Shown here one piece after another: positions 7,909 to 16,166 of a stretch of DNA of 64,000 nucleotides; position 1 is the first letter of the stretch; every line of letters begins with the position of its first letter. The DNA is from Verrucomicrobiales bacterium (GTDB lineage Bacteria; Verrucomicrobiota; Verrucomicrobiia; Verrucomicrobiales; DEV007): the NCBI GenBank assembly GCA_030730365.1, contig JANQVJ010000005.1, positions 149,678-213,677 on the forward strand, given 5' to 3'. The notes beneath the pieces are model-generated. The model ran no database searches and was not told where the DNA came from. It saw only the letters and a list, made by a program, of their open reading frames with translations. Both the position numbers and the translations under genes were made by a program.

Positions 7909-9582
7909 ATGGTCTATCCTTATTTTCCGTTCTTTATTCTCTTTATCGGTGTCGCCGTGGTCATCGGGATGATCATTGGTCTGCGGATCAATGCCTTTGT
8001 CGCCCTCATCTCCGCCGCGCTCGTGGTCAGTCTGATGGCCCCCGGCGAGATTGCGGATAAGGTTGGTCGGGTCGCCGCTGCCTTCGGCAGCACCGCCGGC
8101 GGAATCGGCATCGTCATCGCGATGGCTGCGATCATTGGTGATTGTCTGATGAAGAGTGGTGCGGCGGACCGCATCGTCCAGGCCTTTCTAAAATGTCTTG
8201 GGGAACGGCGATCCCACATCGCCCTGTCGGGGAGCGGATTTGTCCTCGCGATTCCCGTCTTCTTCGACACCGTCTTCTACCTGCTCGTGCCCCTCGCCCG
8301 CTCGCTCTTTCGCAAGACCAAAAAGAACTACCTGCTCTACATCCTGGCGATCTCGGCAGGGGGAGCGGTGACCCATTCGCTCGTGCCGCCGACACCGGGC
8401 CCGCTCCTGATGGCGCAGCAACTCGGGGTCGACCTCGGGGTCATGATCGGGATTGGCTGCCTCATCGGCCTGCCGGCGAGTATCGCGGGGTTGCTGTTCA
8501 GTCTCTACATTAACCGTCGCATGCCTATCGAGATGCGACATCTACCGGGTGAGGAAGTCGAGGACACTTCAGGGGTCTCTTCGGACCGCCCTCTCCCTGG
8601 ACTTTTTGTCTCTTTGCTCCCCATCATTCTGCCGGTCGCCCTCATCGGGATCAGCACCGTTCTCGAAACCCGCGCTAACGCTGAACGTGCCGGCCAGGTC
8701 CGCGAGATTGACTTGAAGAACCTCGATGCGTTCTATGCAACTATAGCCGCGGATCAGGACGGGCCGCTTTCGATCCTGAAGACGACCCTGCCGCCGCGTG
8801 AGAGTGCGACGGAGGCGTCGGTTGCCGCGGCGATCAATGCCACCCTCGCCAGTCGAACTGCTTTTTCGACAGGTGCGAATCTGACCCGCGCGAATCTCGC
8901 CGTCGTCGAGCACGAGAATCGCAAAGTCCTCGAGAAAGCCCTGCCCGAGAGCGTCTTAGCACGTCACCTGTGGAAAACGCCAAAACGCGAGGCCTCGGAC
9001 TTCGGGCAGCTCTATGGCAATGCCAACCTCGCCCTGCTCCTCTCCGCGATCCTCGCCGTGCTCCTTTACCTCCGGCAGTGTCGTCCCGGTAAAGTCGAGT
9101 TCTCGAGCATGATCGAGAACTCGCTCATGAGCGGGGGGCTCATCATTCTGATTACCGCAGCGGGCGGCGCTTTCGGGGCGATGCTCGCGGCCGCCAAAAT
9201 CGGTCCGGCGATCGAGGCTATCTTTCCGGCGAGCGCCGGAGGCGGAGGTTACACCCTGCTCTTTCTCGGCTTTGGGATCTCGGTCCTGCTGAAGTTCGCG
9301 CAAGGCTCGACCACCGTCGCCGTCATCACCGCCTCGGGCATGATCGCTGCGATGACTGATGGGCTGCAACTTGGTTTTCACCCCGTCTACCTTGCCACCG
9401 CTATCGGGGGTGGCGGGCTCGTCGGAGCCTGGATGAACGACAGCGGATTCTGGATCGTGGCAAAGATGAGCGGGCTCACCGAGATGGAGGCGCTCAAATC
9501 CTGGACGCCGATGCTCGCAGTGCTCGGGTGCACCATCTTCGTCATGAGCTTGCTTCTTTCCTATCTGCTACCGCTCGTCTGA
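7909..9582 (+). CDS. GntP family permease with large hydrophilic insert
   Basis: Member of the gluconate:H+ symporter (GntP) family. ATG at 7909 is preferred; a TTG at 7870 would add 13 residues. About 557 residues, against roughly 440 for the family. The N-terminal half has the usual helices with the conserved segment SGSGFVLAIPVFFDTVFYLL and VPPTPGPLLMAQQLG; the C-terminal half has FAQGSTTVAVITASG and a NDSGFWI motif. Between them sits about 100 extra polar residues (roughly 265-365 here) with alternating helices, which explains the length. Follows the E1-alpha gene on the same strand. Likely substrate is a sugar acid or hydroxy acid. Confidence 0.85.
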   Translation: MVYPYFPFFILFIGVAVVIGMIIGLRINAFVALISAALVVSLMAPGEIADKVGRVAAAFGSTAGGIGIVIAMAAIIGDCLMKSGAADRIVQAFLKCLGERRSHIALSGSGFVLAIPVFFDTVFYLLVPLARSLFRKTKKNYLLYILAISAGGAVTHSLVPPTPGPLLMAQQLGVDLGVMIGIGCLIGLPASIAGLLFSLYINRRMPIEMRHLPGEEVEDTSGVSSDRPLPGLFVSLLPIILPVALIGISTVLETRANAERAGQVREIDLKNLDAFYATIAADQDGPLSILKTTLPPRESATEASVAAAINATLASRTAFSTGANLTRANLAVVEHENRKVLEKALPESVLARHLWKTPKREASDFGQLYGNANLALLLSAILAVLLYLRQCRPGKVEFSSMIENSLMSGGLIILITAAGGAFGAMLAAAKIGPAIEAIFPASAGGGGYTLLFLGFGISVLLKFAQGSTTVAVITASGMIAAMTDGLQLGFHPVYLATAIGGGGLVGAWMNDSGFWIVAKMSGLTEMEALKSWTPMLAVLGCTIFVMSLLLSYLLPLV

Positions 9583-9641
9583 GCGCGACAGAGAGGCGAG
9601 TAACTCTTTGACGAAAGGCGGGGCATCGCGACAATGCCGCC

Positions 9642-10544
9642 GTGCCTACGCTTTATTTGCTCCTCCCGCTTGTTGCCGCCATCGTCTACTCTCTAGGGTC
9701 CATCGTGATCAAGCGAGCGTTGAAGGAGGGCGTCACGATGGATCAGTCCTTTCACCTGACCAACCTCGGGCTCGGACTGTTCTTTATCCCCCTGATCTTT
9801 CTGGAAAAAACGGTGATCGACTGGAGCCAGTGGGCGAAGCCCGTCCTCATTGGGGCCGCTTTTTTCTTCGGGCACTGGCTCACCTTCATCGCCCTGCGAC
9901 GCGGCGATGTCTCCTTCGTCACTCCGCTGATGGGAACGAAGGTCGTCTTCGTCGCTCTCGGGGTTGTTTTCCTCACCGGAAAGTCTCCCGGTTTTCCGCT
10001 CCTCGTCGCTGCCGCGCTCACGACAATCGGGATTTTTGTCATGGGGTTGGGGGATCTGAAAGGCGGCACCCATCTCGCCTACACTGTCGTCGTCACCCTC
10101 TCCAGCGCCCTGCTCTTCGGGCTCTTTGACGTCCTCGTGGCCTGGTGGGCAGCGGACTTCGGCGCGCTCGGACTTCTCGGGATCGGGATGGGCACGGTCC
10201 CGTTCTTCACCTTCGCGCTCTGGCTTTTTCAGGGGCGACCTTCCATGCGGCTACCGAAGGCGGGAGTCTCGTGGACCTGGTGGGGAGCGATCCTCATCGC
10301 CCTGCAGGCCATCATCATGGGCATGGGGCTGAGCTACTTCGACGATGCCACCGGCGTCAATGTAGTCTATGCCTCGCGGGGGCTCTGGGTCATCGTCCTT
10401 CTGGTTGTATTTGGCCGCATTCTCGGAAACAGTGAGCACCATGACACCGGCCGGGGGTTTCTCTGGCGGGTTCTTGGAACCATCATTTTGACTATAGCCA
10501 TCATCATCGCCGTGGCCGACCGGGCTGCCGCGACGGCCGGATGA
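9642..10544 (+). CDS. EamA/DMT superfamily permease
   Basis: 300 residues with about ten hydrophobic helices in two repeats, as in EamA-type drug/metabolite transporters; starts at GTG 9642. A glycine- and alanine-rich first helix pair with YSLGSIVIKRAL and the second-half helix VNVVYASRGLWVIVLLV are in keeping with the family. Its end overlaps the start of the LpxI gene by 4 bp (ATGA), so the two are translated together. Substrate unknown. Coupling to a lipid A gene makes an envelope role such as flipping an amphiphile worth considering, but that is inference. Confidence 0.8.
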   Translation: MPTLYLLLPLVAAIVYSLGSIVIKRALKEGVTMDQSFHLTNLGLGLFFIPLIFLEKTVIDWSQWAKPVLIGAAFFFGHWLTFIALRRGDVSFVTPLMGTKVVFVALGVVFLTGKSPGFPLLVAAALTTIGIFVMGLGDLKGGTHLAYTVVVTLSSALLFGLFDVLVAWWAADFGALGLLGIGMGTVPFFTFALWLFQGRPSMRLPKAGVSWTWWGAILIALQAIIMGMGLSYFDDATGVNVVYASRGLWVIVLLVVFGRILGNSEHHDTGRGFLWRVLGTIILTIAIIIAVADRAAATAG

Positions 10545-11383
10545 CCCCAACTAATTTCATGAGCGATACAGAGATCCCCAGCATCGTCGGGATGATCGCC
10601 GGCAACGGCATCTACCCCGAGACCTTTGCCCGCGCCGCGCGTCGTGCCGGAGTCAAGAGCCTCGTCGCCGCCGCCTTCACCGACGAGACCGATCCCGGGT
10701 TGAAAGATCTCGTCGACCAGCTCGAGTGGATGCGGGTCGGGCAACTCGGCAAGATGATAAAGCACTTCAAAGCGCACAGCGTCACCTCGGTCGTCATGGT
10801 TGGACAGATCGCCCCGAAAAACCTCTTCGATCTGCGACCCGACCTGCGTCTCCTGAAAATGCTCAGTCGCGTAAAAGAGCGCAACGCTGAGACTCTCTTC
10901 GCCGCTATCGCCGGCGAACTTGAGGCGGACGGCATTACCCTGCTGCCTGCAACAACCTTTCTCGGTGATCTCCTTCCCATCGCCGGGCCCGTCTGTGGTC
11001 CGGCCTTGAGCGACCGGCAAAAGGAAGACGCTGCCTTTGGTTTTCGCATCGCCAAAGAGATGAGCCGACTCGACGTAGGACAGACTGTCGTCGTGAAAAA
11101 AGGGACCGTCCTCGCCGTCGAGGCTTTCGAAGGGACCAACGAGGCGGTTAAGCGGGGCGGGGAACTTGGAAAAGGAGAGGCCATGATGGTTAAAGTCTCC
11201 AAGCCAAAGCAGGACTTCCGCTTCGACGTCCCCGTTGTCGGTCCTGCCACAATCGAGACGGCAGCCTCAGCCGGGGTCAATGCCATCGTTGTCGAAGCCA
11301 GGTGCACCCTGTTGCTCGGGAAAGAGGAGATCGTCCGCCTCTGTCAGGAGAAAAGAATCAGTCTCTTCGCTATCGCCGAATGA
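10541..11383 (+). CDS. lpxI: UDP-2,3-diacylglucosamine diphosphatase LpxI
   Basis: Hydrolyses UDP-2,3-diacylglucosamine to lipid X in lipid A synthesis; LpxI replaces LpxH in many non-enterobacteria. 280 residues, the normal length. Recognised by the N-terminal GMIAGNGIYPETFARAARR, the middle segment MVGQIAPKNLFDLRPD, and the C-terminal VKVSKPKQDFRFDVPVVGP with TIE.A..AG......A. The start may be ATG 10541, which overlaps the permease stop, or the internal ATG at 10559 (MSDTEIP). A Gfo/Idh/MocA gene follows 68 bp later on the same strand, and both may serve lipopolysaccharide synthesis. Confidence 0.9.
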   Translation: MTPTNFMSDTEIPSIVGMIAGNGIYPETFARAARRAGVKSLVAAAFTDETDPGLKDLVDQLEWMRVGQLGKMIKHFKAHSVTSVVMVGQIAPKNLFDLRPDLRLLKMLSRVKERNAETLFAAIAGELEADGITLLPATTFLGDLLPIAGPVCGPALSDRQKEDAAFGFRIAKEMSRLDVGQTVVVKKGTVLAVEAFEGTNEAVKRGGELGKGEAMMVKVSKPKQDFRFDVPVVGPATIETAASAGVNAIVVEARCTLLLGKEEIVRLCQEKRISLFAIAE

Positions 11384-11451
11384 GGAAAAACCCATGTCCC
11401 GGGACGATACGGAGTTGCCCCCGCCCGCGTATGCTGCCATAGCAGGAGATT

Positions 11452-12369
11452 ATGAGTGTCAAAGTCGGAGTCGTCGGGGTCGGAGCCATTGGTCGGAATC
11501 ACGCGCGTATCTACGCCGGTCTCGAATCGGCCGATCTTGTCGCGATCTACGATGCCAATCTCGATCACGCCCGCCAGCTCGCCGAAGAGTTCGGAACCGT
11601 GGCCGTCGGCAGCATCGGGGAGCTTGTCGAGCGGGTCGATGCCGCCTCTGTCGCGACCCCGACCGTGTCGCACCGGGAAATCGCGACGATGCTGCTTTCC
11701 GCCGGTAAACACGTCCTCGTGGAAAAACCCATCTCCGACTCGGTCGACGACGCTAAAGCCATGATCGCCCTCGCCGCGGAAAAGGGTTGTATCCTCCAAG
11801 TCGGTCACATCGAGAGATTTAATCCGGTCATGAGCCAGCTCGAGGCTCGGCTCAACTCGCCTAAGTTCATCGAGTGCCATCGTCTCTCGCCCTTTCCCCA
11901 GCGCAGCCTCGACATCGGGGTCGTTCTTGATCTCATGATCCATGACCTCGAGATCGTTCTGCATCTCGTGAACTCGCCCATCGCCACGATCGATGCCGTC
12001 GGCATACCCGTGCTGACGCGCCGCGAAGACATCGCCAACGCACGGATCCGGTTTGAGAATGGCTGTGTCGCCAACATCACCGCGAGCCGCATCAGTCCCG
12101 AACGCCTCCGCAAGATCCGCGTTTTTCAGAGCGACGCCTATCTTTCCCTCGACTATCAGGATCAGAGCGGCTGGATCTATCGCAAAGACGGCATGACCAT
12201 CGCCAAAGAAGAAGTCGAAGTCGAAAAGGATGAACCGCTCAAGTGTGAACTCGCCGCCTTTGTCGAATGCGCAGCGAGAGGCGAGCAGCCAAAAGTCAGC
12301 GGACTCCAGGGAGCCGCCGCCCTTGACGTGGCGCTCGAAATCACCCGCCTCATTGAGACTGCCGGCTGA
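11452..12369 (+). CDS. Gfo/Idh/MocA family NAD-dependent oxidoreductase
   Basis: 305 residues. N-terminal Rossmann fold with VGVVGVGAIGRNHARIY, the conserved EKP segment (HVLVEKPISDSVDDA) and VGHIERFNPV, then a C-terminal alpha/beta domain with DLMIHDLEIVLHLV containing the usual HD pair. The family oxidises or reduces a sugar hydroxyl. Because it follows lpxI, a plausible role is a UDP-GlcNAc 3-dehydrogenase (GnnA-like) for amino-substituted lipid A, but no GnnB-like aminotransferase is nearby and the substrate cannot be read from the sequence. A hairpin at 12521-12547 lies beyond its end. Confidence 0.82.
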   Translation: MSVKVGVVGVGAIGRNHARIYAGLESADLVAIYDANLDHARQLAEEFGTVAVGSIGELVERVDAASVATPTVSHREIATMLLSAGKHVLVEKPISDSVDDAKAMIALAAEKGCILQVGHIERFNPVMSQLEARLNSPKFIECHRLSPFPQRSLDIGVVLDLMIHDLEIVLHLVNSPIATIDAVGIPVLTRREDIANARIRFENGCVANITASRISPERLRKIRVFQSDAYLSLDYQDQSGWIYRKDGMTIAKEEVEVEKDEPLKCELAAFVECAARGEQPKVSGLQGAAALDVALEITRLIETAG

Positions 12370-12758
12370 AAACGTCTGACCGGAAGATACGGGCACGCTC
12401 ATGAAATGGCGAAAATCGTTCGCTATTGCCTTCCCCTCTGCTTCATCGTGCAGGAATTGACGCGCATTAGTTTGGGCGGACGAGAATGAGACGGGAGGAG
12501 CGCGCTCAGGCGTTCCCGCAGCGCCTCAGTCCTGCAAAACTGAGCGCTTAATCGCCGCATCATTCAGGACAGGCTTCCTTGCCGGACAACAGGCACCCAG
12601 AACGCTCCATCTGCTCAGGCGGGTGTGGACGCCACGTCCTCGGTCCGATCGTCCGGTCTTGTCATTTTCTCAATTTTGAGACGCTTGTTTAATGTTTTTA
12701 AAATATTTGATTGTCATTATCTTAAATTGCTCTTAAATTTAAAAACATTCTTCCTACC
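12370..12758. other. Intergenic gap, GC-rich then AT-rich
   Basis: About 390 bp without a gene. The first part is GC-rich and contains a hairpin at 12521-12547 (GCGCCTCAGT and ACTGAGCGC around an 8-base loop, one bulge) with no T run. The last 100 bp are strikingly AT-rich, with a good sigma-70 type promoter and an inverted repeat GTTTTTAAA (12694-12702) / TTTAAAAAC (12738-12746) in front of the TPR protein gene. Confidence 0.6.
12676..12704 (+). promoter_or_regulatory. Sigma-70 type promoter of the TPR protein gene
   Basis: TTGAGA (12676-12681), 17-bp spacer, TAAAAT (12699-12704). The start codon at 12759 would leave a leader of roughly 45 nt, which contains the right arm of the inverted repeat 12694-12702 / 12738-12746. 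Boxes and spacing are close to consensus. Confidence 0.65.
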
Positions 12759-13343
12759 ATGAACAAGATTCCCTCGTTTGCCGCCCTCCTCGTTCTTCTC
12801 CTGATCACCACCGACCAAGTCAGTGCAGCCCCGACGCCGAATGTGCGTGAGTATCGCCCTCTCCTGGCGAAGTCTGTGAGGATCGAGGTTGCCGGTAAAG
12901 GTGCGGTGACCGATCAGAAGGGAAGCGCCGCTCTTACTAATGCGGGTTGGAAGCACTTCGACGGCAAACGCTGGGATCGCGCAATCGACAAATTCCTCTC
13001 CGCGTTGGAGGTAAACTCGGCCGATCACTCCGCCGCCGAGGGACTCGTGATGACGTTCTACCGCTCGGAAGACTACGCCTCGGCGGCGCGTCTCAGCGCG
13101 GAGGTCAGCGCCATCATGCCCGGAGTGAAGGACATCCTCGTCCGGACAGTTACTGCAGAGGTGCGCTACCTCGTGAACCGTGAGGAAAGCGATGCCGCAG
13201 GTAAACTACTCGCCCATTTCCCTGCCGATGACGCCGCCTACCGCGAGGCCCACGGGCTCCTCGACGGAGCGAGTGCGATTGAGTCCGCTCTCCGTGAAGG
13301 CAATAATGAAGCGGCCGGGCCCGCTACCCTCGCCGGCAATTAA
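12759..13343 (+). CDS. Secreted TPR-containing protein
   Basis: 194 residues with a signal peptide (about 1-23, ending VSA-AP). Residues about 55-150 form two to three tetratricopeptide-like helix pairs (NAGWKHFDGKRWDRAIDKFLSA is typical), so it probably acts as a periplasmic scaffold. The C-terminus is alanine-rich and flexible. No enzyme motif. Transcribed from an AT-rich promoter and closed by a strong terminator at 13389-13420, so a single-gene unit. The strong promoter suggests an abundant protein. Function unknown. Confidence 0.75.
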   Translation: MNKIPSFAALLVLLLITTDQVSAAPTPNVREYRPLLAKSVRIEVAGKGAVTDQKGSAALTNAGWKHFDGKRWDRAIDKFLSALEVNSADHSAAEGLVMTFYRSEDYASAARLSAEVSAIMPGVKDILVRTVTAEVRYLVNREESDAAGKLLAHFPADDAAYREAHGLLDGASAIESALREGNNEAAGPATLAGN

Positions 13344-13388
13344 TTCGCATTTAGTTGCGCGTTAAACGCACACGACAGTTAGTAAAAC

Positions 13389-13420
13389 AAAAAAGAGCGG
13401 TCGCGAAGCCGCTCTTTTTT
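13389..13420. terminator. Bidirectional rho-independent terminator
   Basis: AAAAAAGAGCGG (13389-13400), loop TCGCGAAG, CCGCTCTTTTTT (13409-13420): a perfect 12-bp stem with A/T ends that works on both strands. It sits between two convergent genes, the TPR protein and the short conserved protein ending at 13472. Confidence 0.92.
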
Positions 13421-13471
13421 GTGCCCGACTCAAGAGGGGGCGGTCACTGACTACACCCCGTCAGGTTTGAA

Positions 13472-13678
13472 TTAACGGCGCGGTTTGGCCTGATATTCCT
13501 TCTTCCATTTCTCCCGATAATGGGTGGACCAGTCCACAAGAGCAGCCTCAAAGCCGATATCCCGCCCGGCTTCCTCGCTTTTGATCCACTTGTGACGCAG
13601 GACCTCGTCCCGCTCGGCGAGGAACTCCTGATAATAGGAGGAATTCCCGGCAATTTCGTCGGTGGAAATATCGGCCAT
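13472..13678 (-). CDS. Short conserved hypothetical protein
   Basis: 68 residues from the ATG at 13678; a TTG at 13735 would give 87. The core AERDEVLRHKWIKSEEAGRD followed by IGFEAAL and DW resembles a short conserved motif I recall from small bacterial hypothetical proteins, with an RHKW segment and a basic C-terminus (KKEYQAKPRR). Soluble, highly charged, no membrane segment. It is divergent to the PQQ-propeller gene and shares the terminator at 13389-13420. Function unknown; a nucleic-acid or protein-binding role is only a guess from charge. Confidence 0.6.
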   Translation of the reverse strand: MADISTDEIAGNSSYYQEFLAERDEVLRHKWIKSEEAGRDIGFEAALVDWSTHYREKWKKEYQAKPRR

Positions 13679-13765
13679 ACGTGGAGAAGGAAGAGGGTGA
13701 AACTTGAGTTTTCCATCGTTTGTCGTTTTATTCAAACGATTGCGTTGCCCGCGAACTCTGTGAAA

Positions 13766-14995
13766 ATGAAGCCTGCCATCCTCCTCTTTTTTCTCATCGC
13801 GACGCTCCCTCGCTCCGCTTCAGCCACGCAGGACTGGCTGCAGTGGCGCGGACCTAACGGGAATGGCATCGCCGATCCGAGCGCAAAGCCACCCCTGACC
13901 TGGGGCGAGGAGGAAAATGTGCGATGGAAAGTTCCCGTGCCCGGTCGTGGACTATCGAGCCCGACGGTGGTGGGAGGTCTCGTCCTGCTGACCTCGTCCA
14001 CGGATACGACTCGGCTCACCCTCGCCTACGACCGCGCGAACGGGCAAAAACGATGGGAGACGGTTGTGCATGAAGGGCCGCTTCGCCAAAAAATTCACCG
14101 TAAAAACAGCGCCGCGACTCCGACCGTGGCCTCGGACGGGACCCACGCCTTTACCGTCTTTGATCTGAATGGCGAGGTCTTCCTCAGCGCACTCGATCTC
14201 GAAGGCAGGATCGCCTGGCAGCGGAAGACCGGCACTTACTCTTGCGATTACGGATTCGGCTATGCTCCCAGTCCGACGGTTCACGGCGATCTCGTGATTG
14301 TTTCATCGGAGTATGCGGCGGGTGGCTATATTGCCGCCTTCCGGAGGTCTGACGGAGAGGAGGCCTGGCGCACGGAGCGTAAAGTGAAGACAAGCTATTC
14401 CTCACCCATTGTGGCCAATGTAGGCGGCAAAGAGCAGCTGCTCCTGAGCGGGGCTGATCTCGTCAGCAGCTATGACCCGTCCACAGGCAAGCCTTTCTGG
14501 CAGATCGCTGGATCGAGTAAAGCGACCTGCGGGACGATGGTCTGGAGTGAGGACACGGTCTTCGCGAGCGGGGGATTTCCTAACAAAGAGACACTGGCGG
14601 TGCGGGCCGTCGACGAACCGGCGTTGCTCTGGCGCCACGCCGACTCCTCCTACGAGCAGTCATTGCTCTATCATGACGGCCACGTCTACGCTTTCAACGA
14701 CGGCGGTATCGCGATCTGCTGGGAAGCGGAGACGGGAATCGAAAAGTGGAAGGTGCGCCTCGGCGGCCCGGTCAGTGCCTCGCCGACTCTCGCCGGTGGT
14801 CGCATCTACGCAATGAACGAGCGCGGCATCACCTACGTCTTTGCTCCCGATCCGGAGAAATTCACCAGCCTGGCCGAGAATACTCTCGGCGCGGAGGGTT
14901 TTGCGACCCCGTCCTTCGTCGGAGAGACCGTCTACCTACGCACTGCCGATGCCTCGGCTGAGCGGCAGGAGTGGTTGTATTGCCTGGGCGAGTGA
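13766..14995 (+). CDS. Secreted PQQ-binding-like beta-propeller protein
   Basis: 409 residues from the ATG at 13766, chosen because it gives a clean signal peptide (KPAILLFFLIATLPRSASA). An open frame reaches further upstream but reads through the divergent gene. The mature start DWLQWRGPNGNGIA is the hallmark of PVC outer-membrane-protein-assembly-like (PQQ_2) propellers, followed by about seven blades with repeated SSPTV/TPTV..G and G...W motifs. Such proteins bind ligands or act in polysaccharide use; PQQ binding is not shown by the sequence. Convergent with deoB, 7 bp apart. Confidence 0.82.
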   Translation: MKPAILLFFLIATLPRSASATQDWLQWRGPNGNGIADPSAKPPLTWGEEENVRWKVPVPGRGLSSPTVVGGLVLLTSSTDTTRLTLAYDRANGQKRWETVVHEGPLRQKIHRKNSAATPTVASDGTHAFTVFDLNGEVFLSALDLEGRIAWQRKTGTYSCDYGFGYAPSPTVHGDLVIVSSEYAAGGYIAAFRRSDGEEAWRTERKVKTSYSSPIVANVGGKEQLLLSGADLVSSYDPSTGKPFWQIAGSSKATCGTMVWSEDTVFASGGFPNKETLAVRAVDEPALLWRHADSSYEQSLLYHDGHVYAFNDGGIAICWEAETGIEKWKVRLGGPVSASPTLAGGRIYAMNERGITYVFAPDPEKFTSLAENTLGAEGFATPSFVGETVYLRTADASAERQEWLYCLGE

Positions 14996-15002
14996 GACTT
15001 TT

Positions 15003-16163
15003 TCAGGATTGACTCAGAAAGGATTTACCGGCGAGTCCCTCGTTCGATACGGCGAACCACTCAGTCAGCGTTGCGGCGACGTCAGCGAAGGTGTCCCGGG
15101 CTCCGAGAGACTGGGCCTCACCCGGCATTTTCACGAGCAGCGGGACGCGCTCCCGGGTGTGATCGGTGCCTGTCCAGGTCGGGTCATTTCCGTGGTCGGC
15201 GGTGAGGATGAGCAGGGTTTCATCATCGAGCCGAGGCAGCAAAGCGCCGAACCAGTCGTCGAATTCGACGAGGGCCCGGGCGTATCCGGCAGGATCGCGG
15301 CGATGGCCGTAGAGCGAGTCGAAGTCGACGAGGTTGGTCAAGATGAGGCGGGGCCTCTCCGGCTTTTCGCGAAGGAGTTCGTCCATGCGAGTGCAACCAT
15401 CGGCATTGTTTTCGGTCGGGATCGAGCGGGTGATTCCGGAGTCGGAAAAAATGTCGCCGATTTTGCCGACGCTGATAGTCTCGACTCCGGCGATCTCGAG
15501 ATGGTTCAGCACGGTCTCGGGGGGGCGCATCGAGAAGTCGTGCCGGTTGGCGGTGCGACGAAAGGATCCCGGACTGCCTTCGAAGGGCCGGGCGATGACG
15601 CGTCCGATCCGCTCACGGTCGGCAATAATGCGGAGGCGGCAACAGATTTCGTAGAGCCGCGCGATGGGGAGGATGGATTCGTGCGCGGCGATCTGGATCA
15701 CGGAATCGGCGCTGGTGTAGAGAATGGGGTGACCGGTGCGGAGGTGTTCTGCGCCGAGTTCATCGAGAATGATGGTGCCCGATCGAGCGTAGTTGCCGAT
15801 GAAGCTGACGCCGCAGGCGGCCTCCATCTCCGCGACGAGGGCATCGGAAAAGCGGGCGTGGGTGGCAAAAGGAACCTCGAGGGGAGCTCCGGCAATCTCC
15901 CAGTGTCCGGTCACGGTGTCTTTCCCCGCCGATCGTTCGGTGAGGCAGCCGTGGGAAAGATTAGCCGGATTGTTAGGCGGGCGGCCGGCGGCGAGGTGTT
16001 CACAGGCGATTAGTCCGGACGCGTCGAGATGGGGCAGGGAAAAGCCGGGGATGGTCTCCCGGAGATGGCCGAGAGTGTTCGCCCCTTCGTCCCCGAAGGC
16101 GGCGGCGTCGGGCGCGTGACCGATGCCGACGGAGTCGAGGATAATGAGGAGCGCCTGCTTCAC
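15003..16163 (-). CDS. deoB: Phosphopentomutase DeoB
   Basis: Interconverts (deoxy)ribose 1-phosphate and 5-phosphate in nucleoside salvage. 386 residues, normal length, with the metal- and phosphate-site motifs of the family: DSVGIGHAPDAAAFGDEGAN at the start, GKDTVTGHWEI in the middle (phosphorylated Thr), and ADHGNDPTWTGTDHTRE near the end. It follows the short aldehyde dehydrogenase-like gene with a 3-bp gap on the same strand, so they are one operon. Cytoplasmic; the start ATG at 16163 is unambiguous. Confidence 0.95.
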   Translation of the reverse strand: MKQALLIILDSVGIGHAPDAAAFGDEGANTLGHLRETIPGFSLPHLDASGLIACEHLAAGRPPNNPANLSHGCLTERSAGKDTVTGHWEIAGAPLEVPFATHARFSDALVAEMEAACGVSFIGNYARSGTIILDELGAEHLRTGHPILYTSADSVIQIAAHESILPIARLYEICCRLRIIADRERIGRVIARPFEGSPGSFRRTANRHDFSMRPPETVLNHLEIAGVETISVGKIGDIFSDSGITRSIPTENNADGCTRMDELLREKPERPRLILTNLVDFDSLYGHRRDPAGYARALVEFDDWFGALLPRLDDETLLILTADHGNDPTWTGTDHTRERVPLLVKMPGEAQSLGARDTFADVAATLTEWFAVSNEGLAGKSFLSQS

Positions 16164-16166
16164 GGA

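Noticed and set aside
14841..16013. Plus-strand open frame opposite deoB
   Set aside because: deoB is complete with all motifs; the opposite frame has none.
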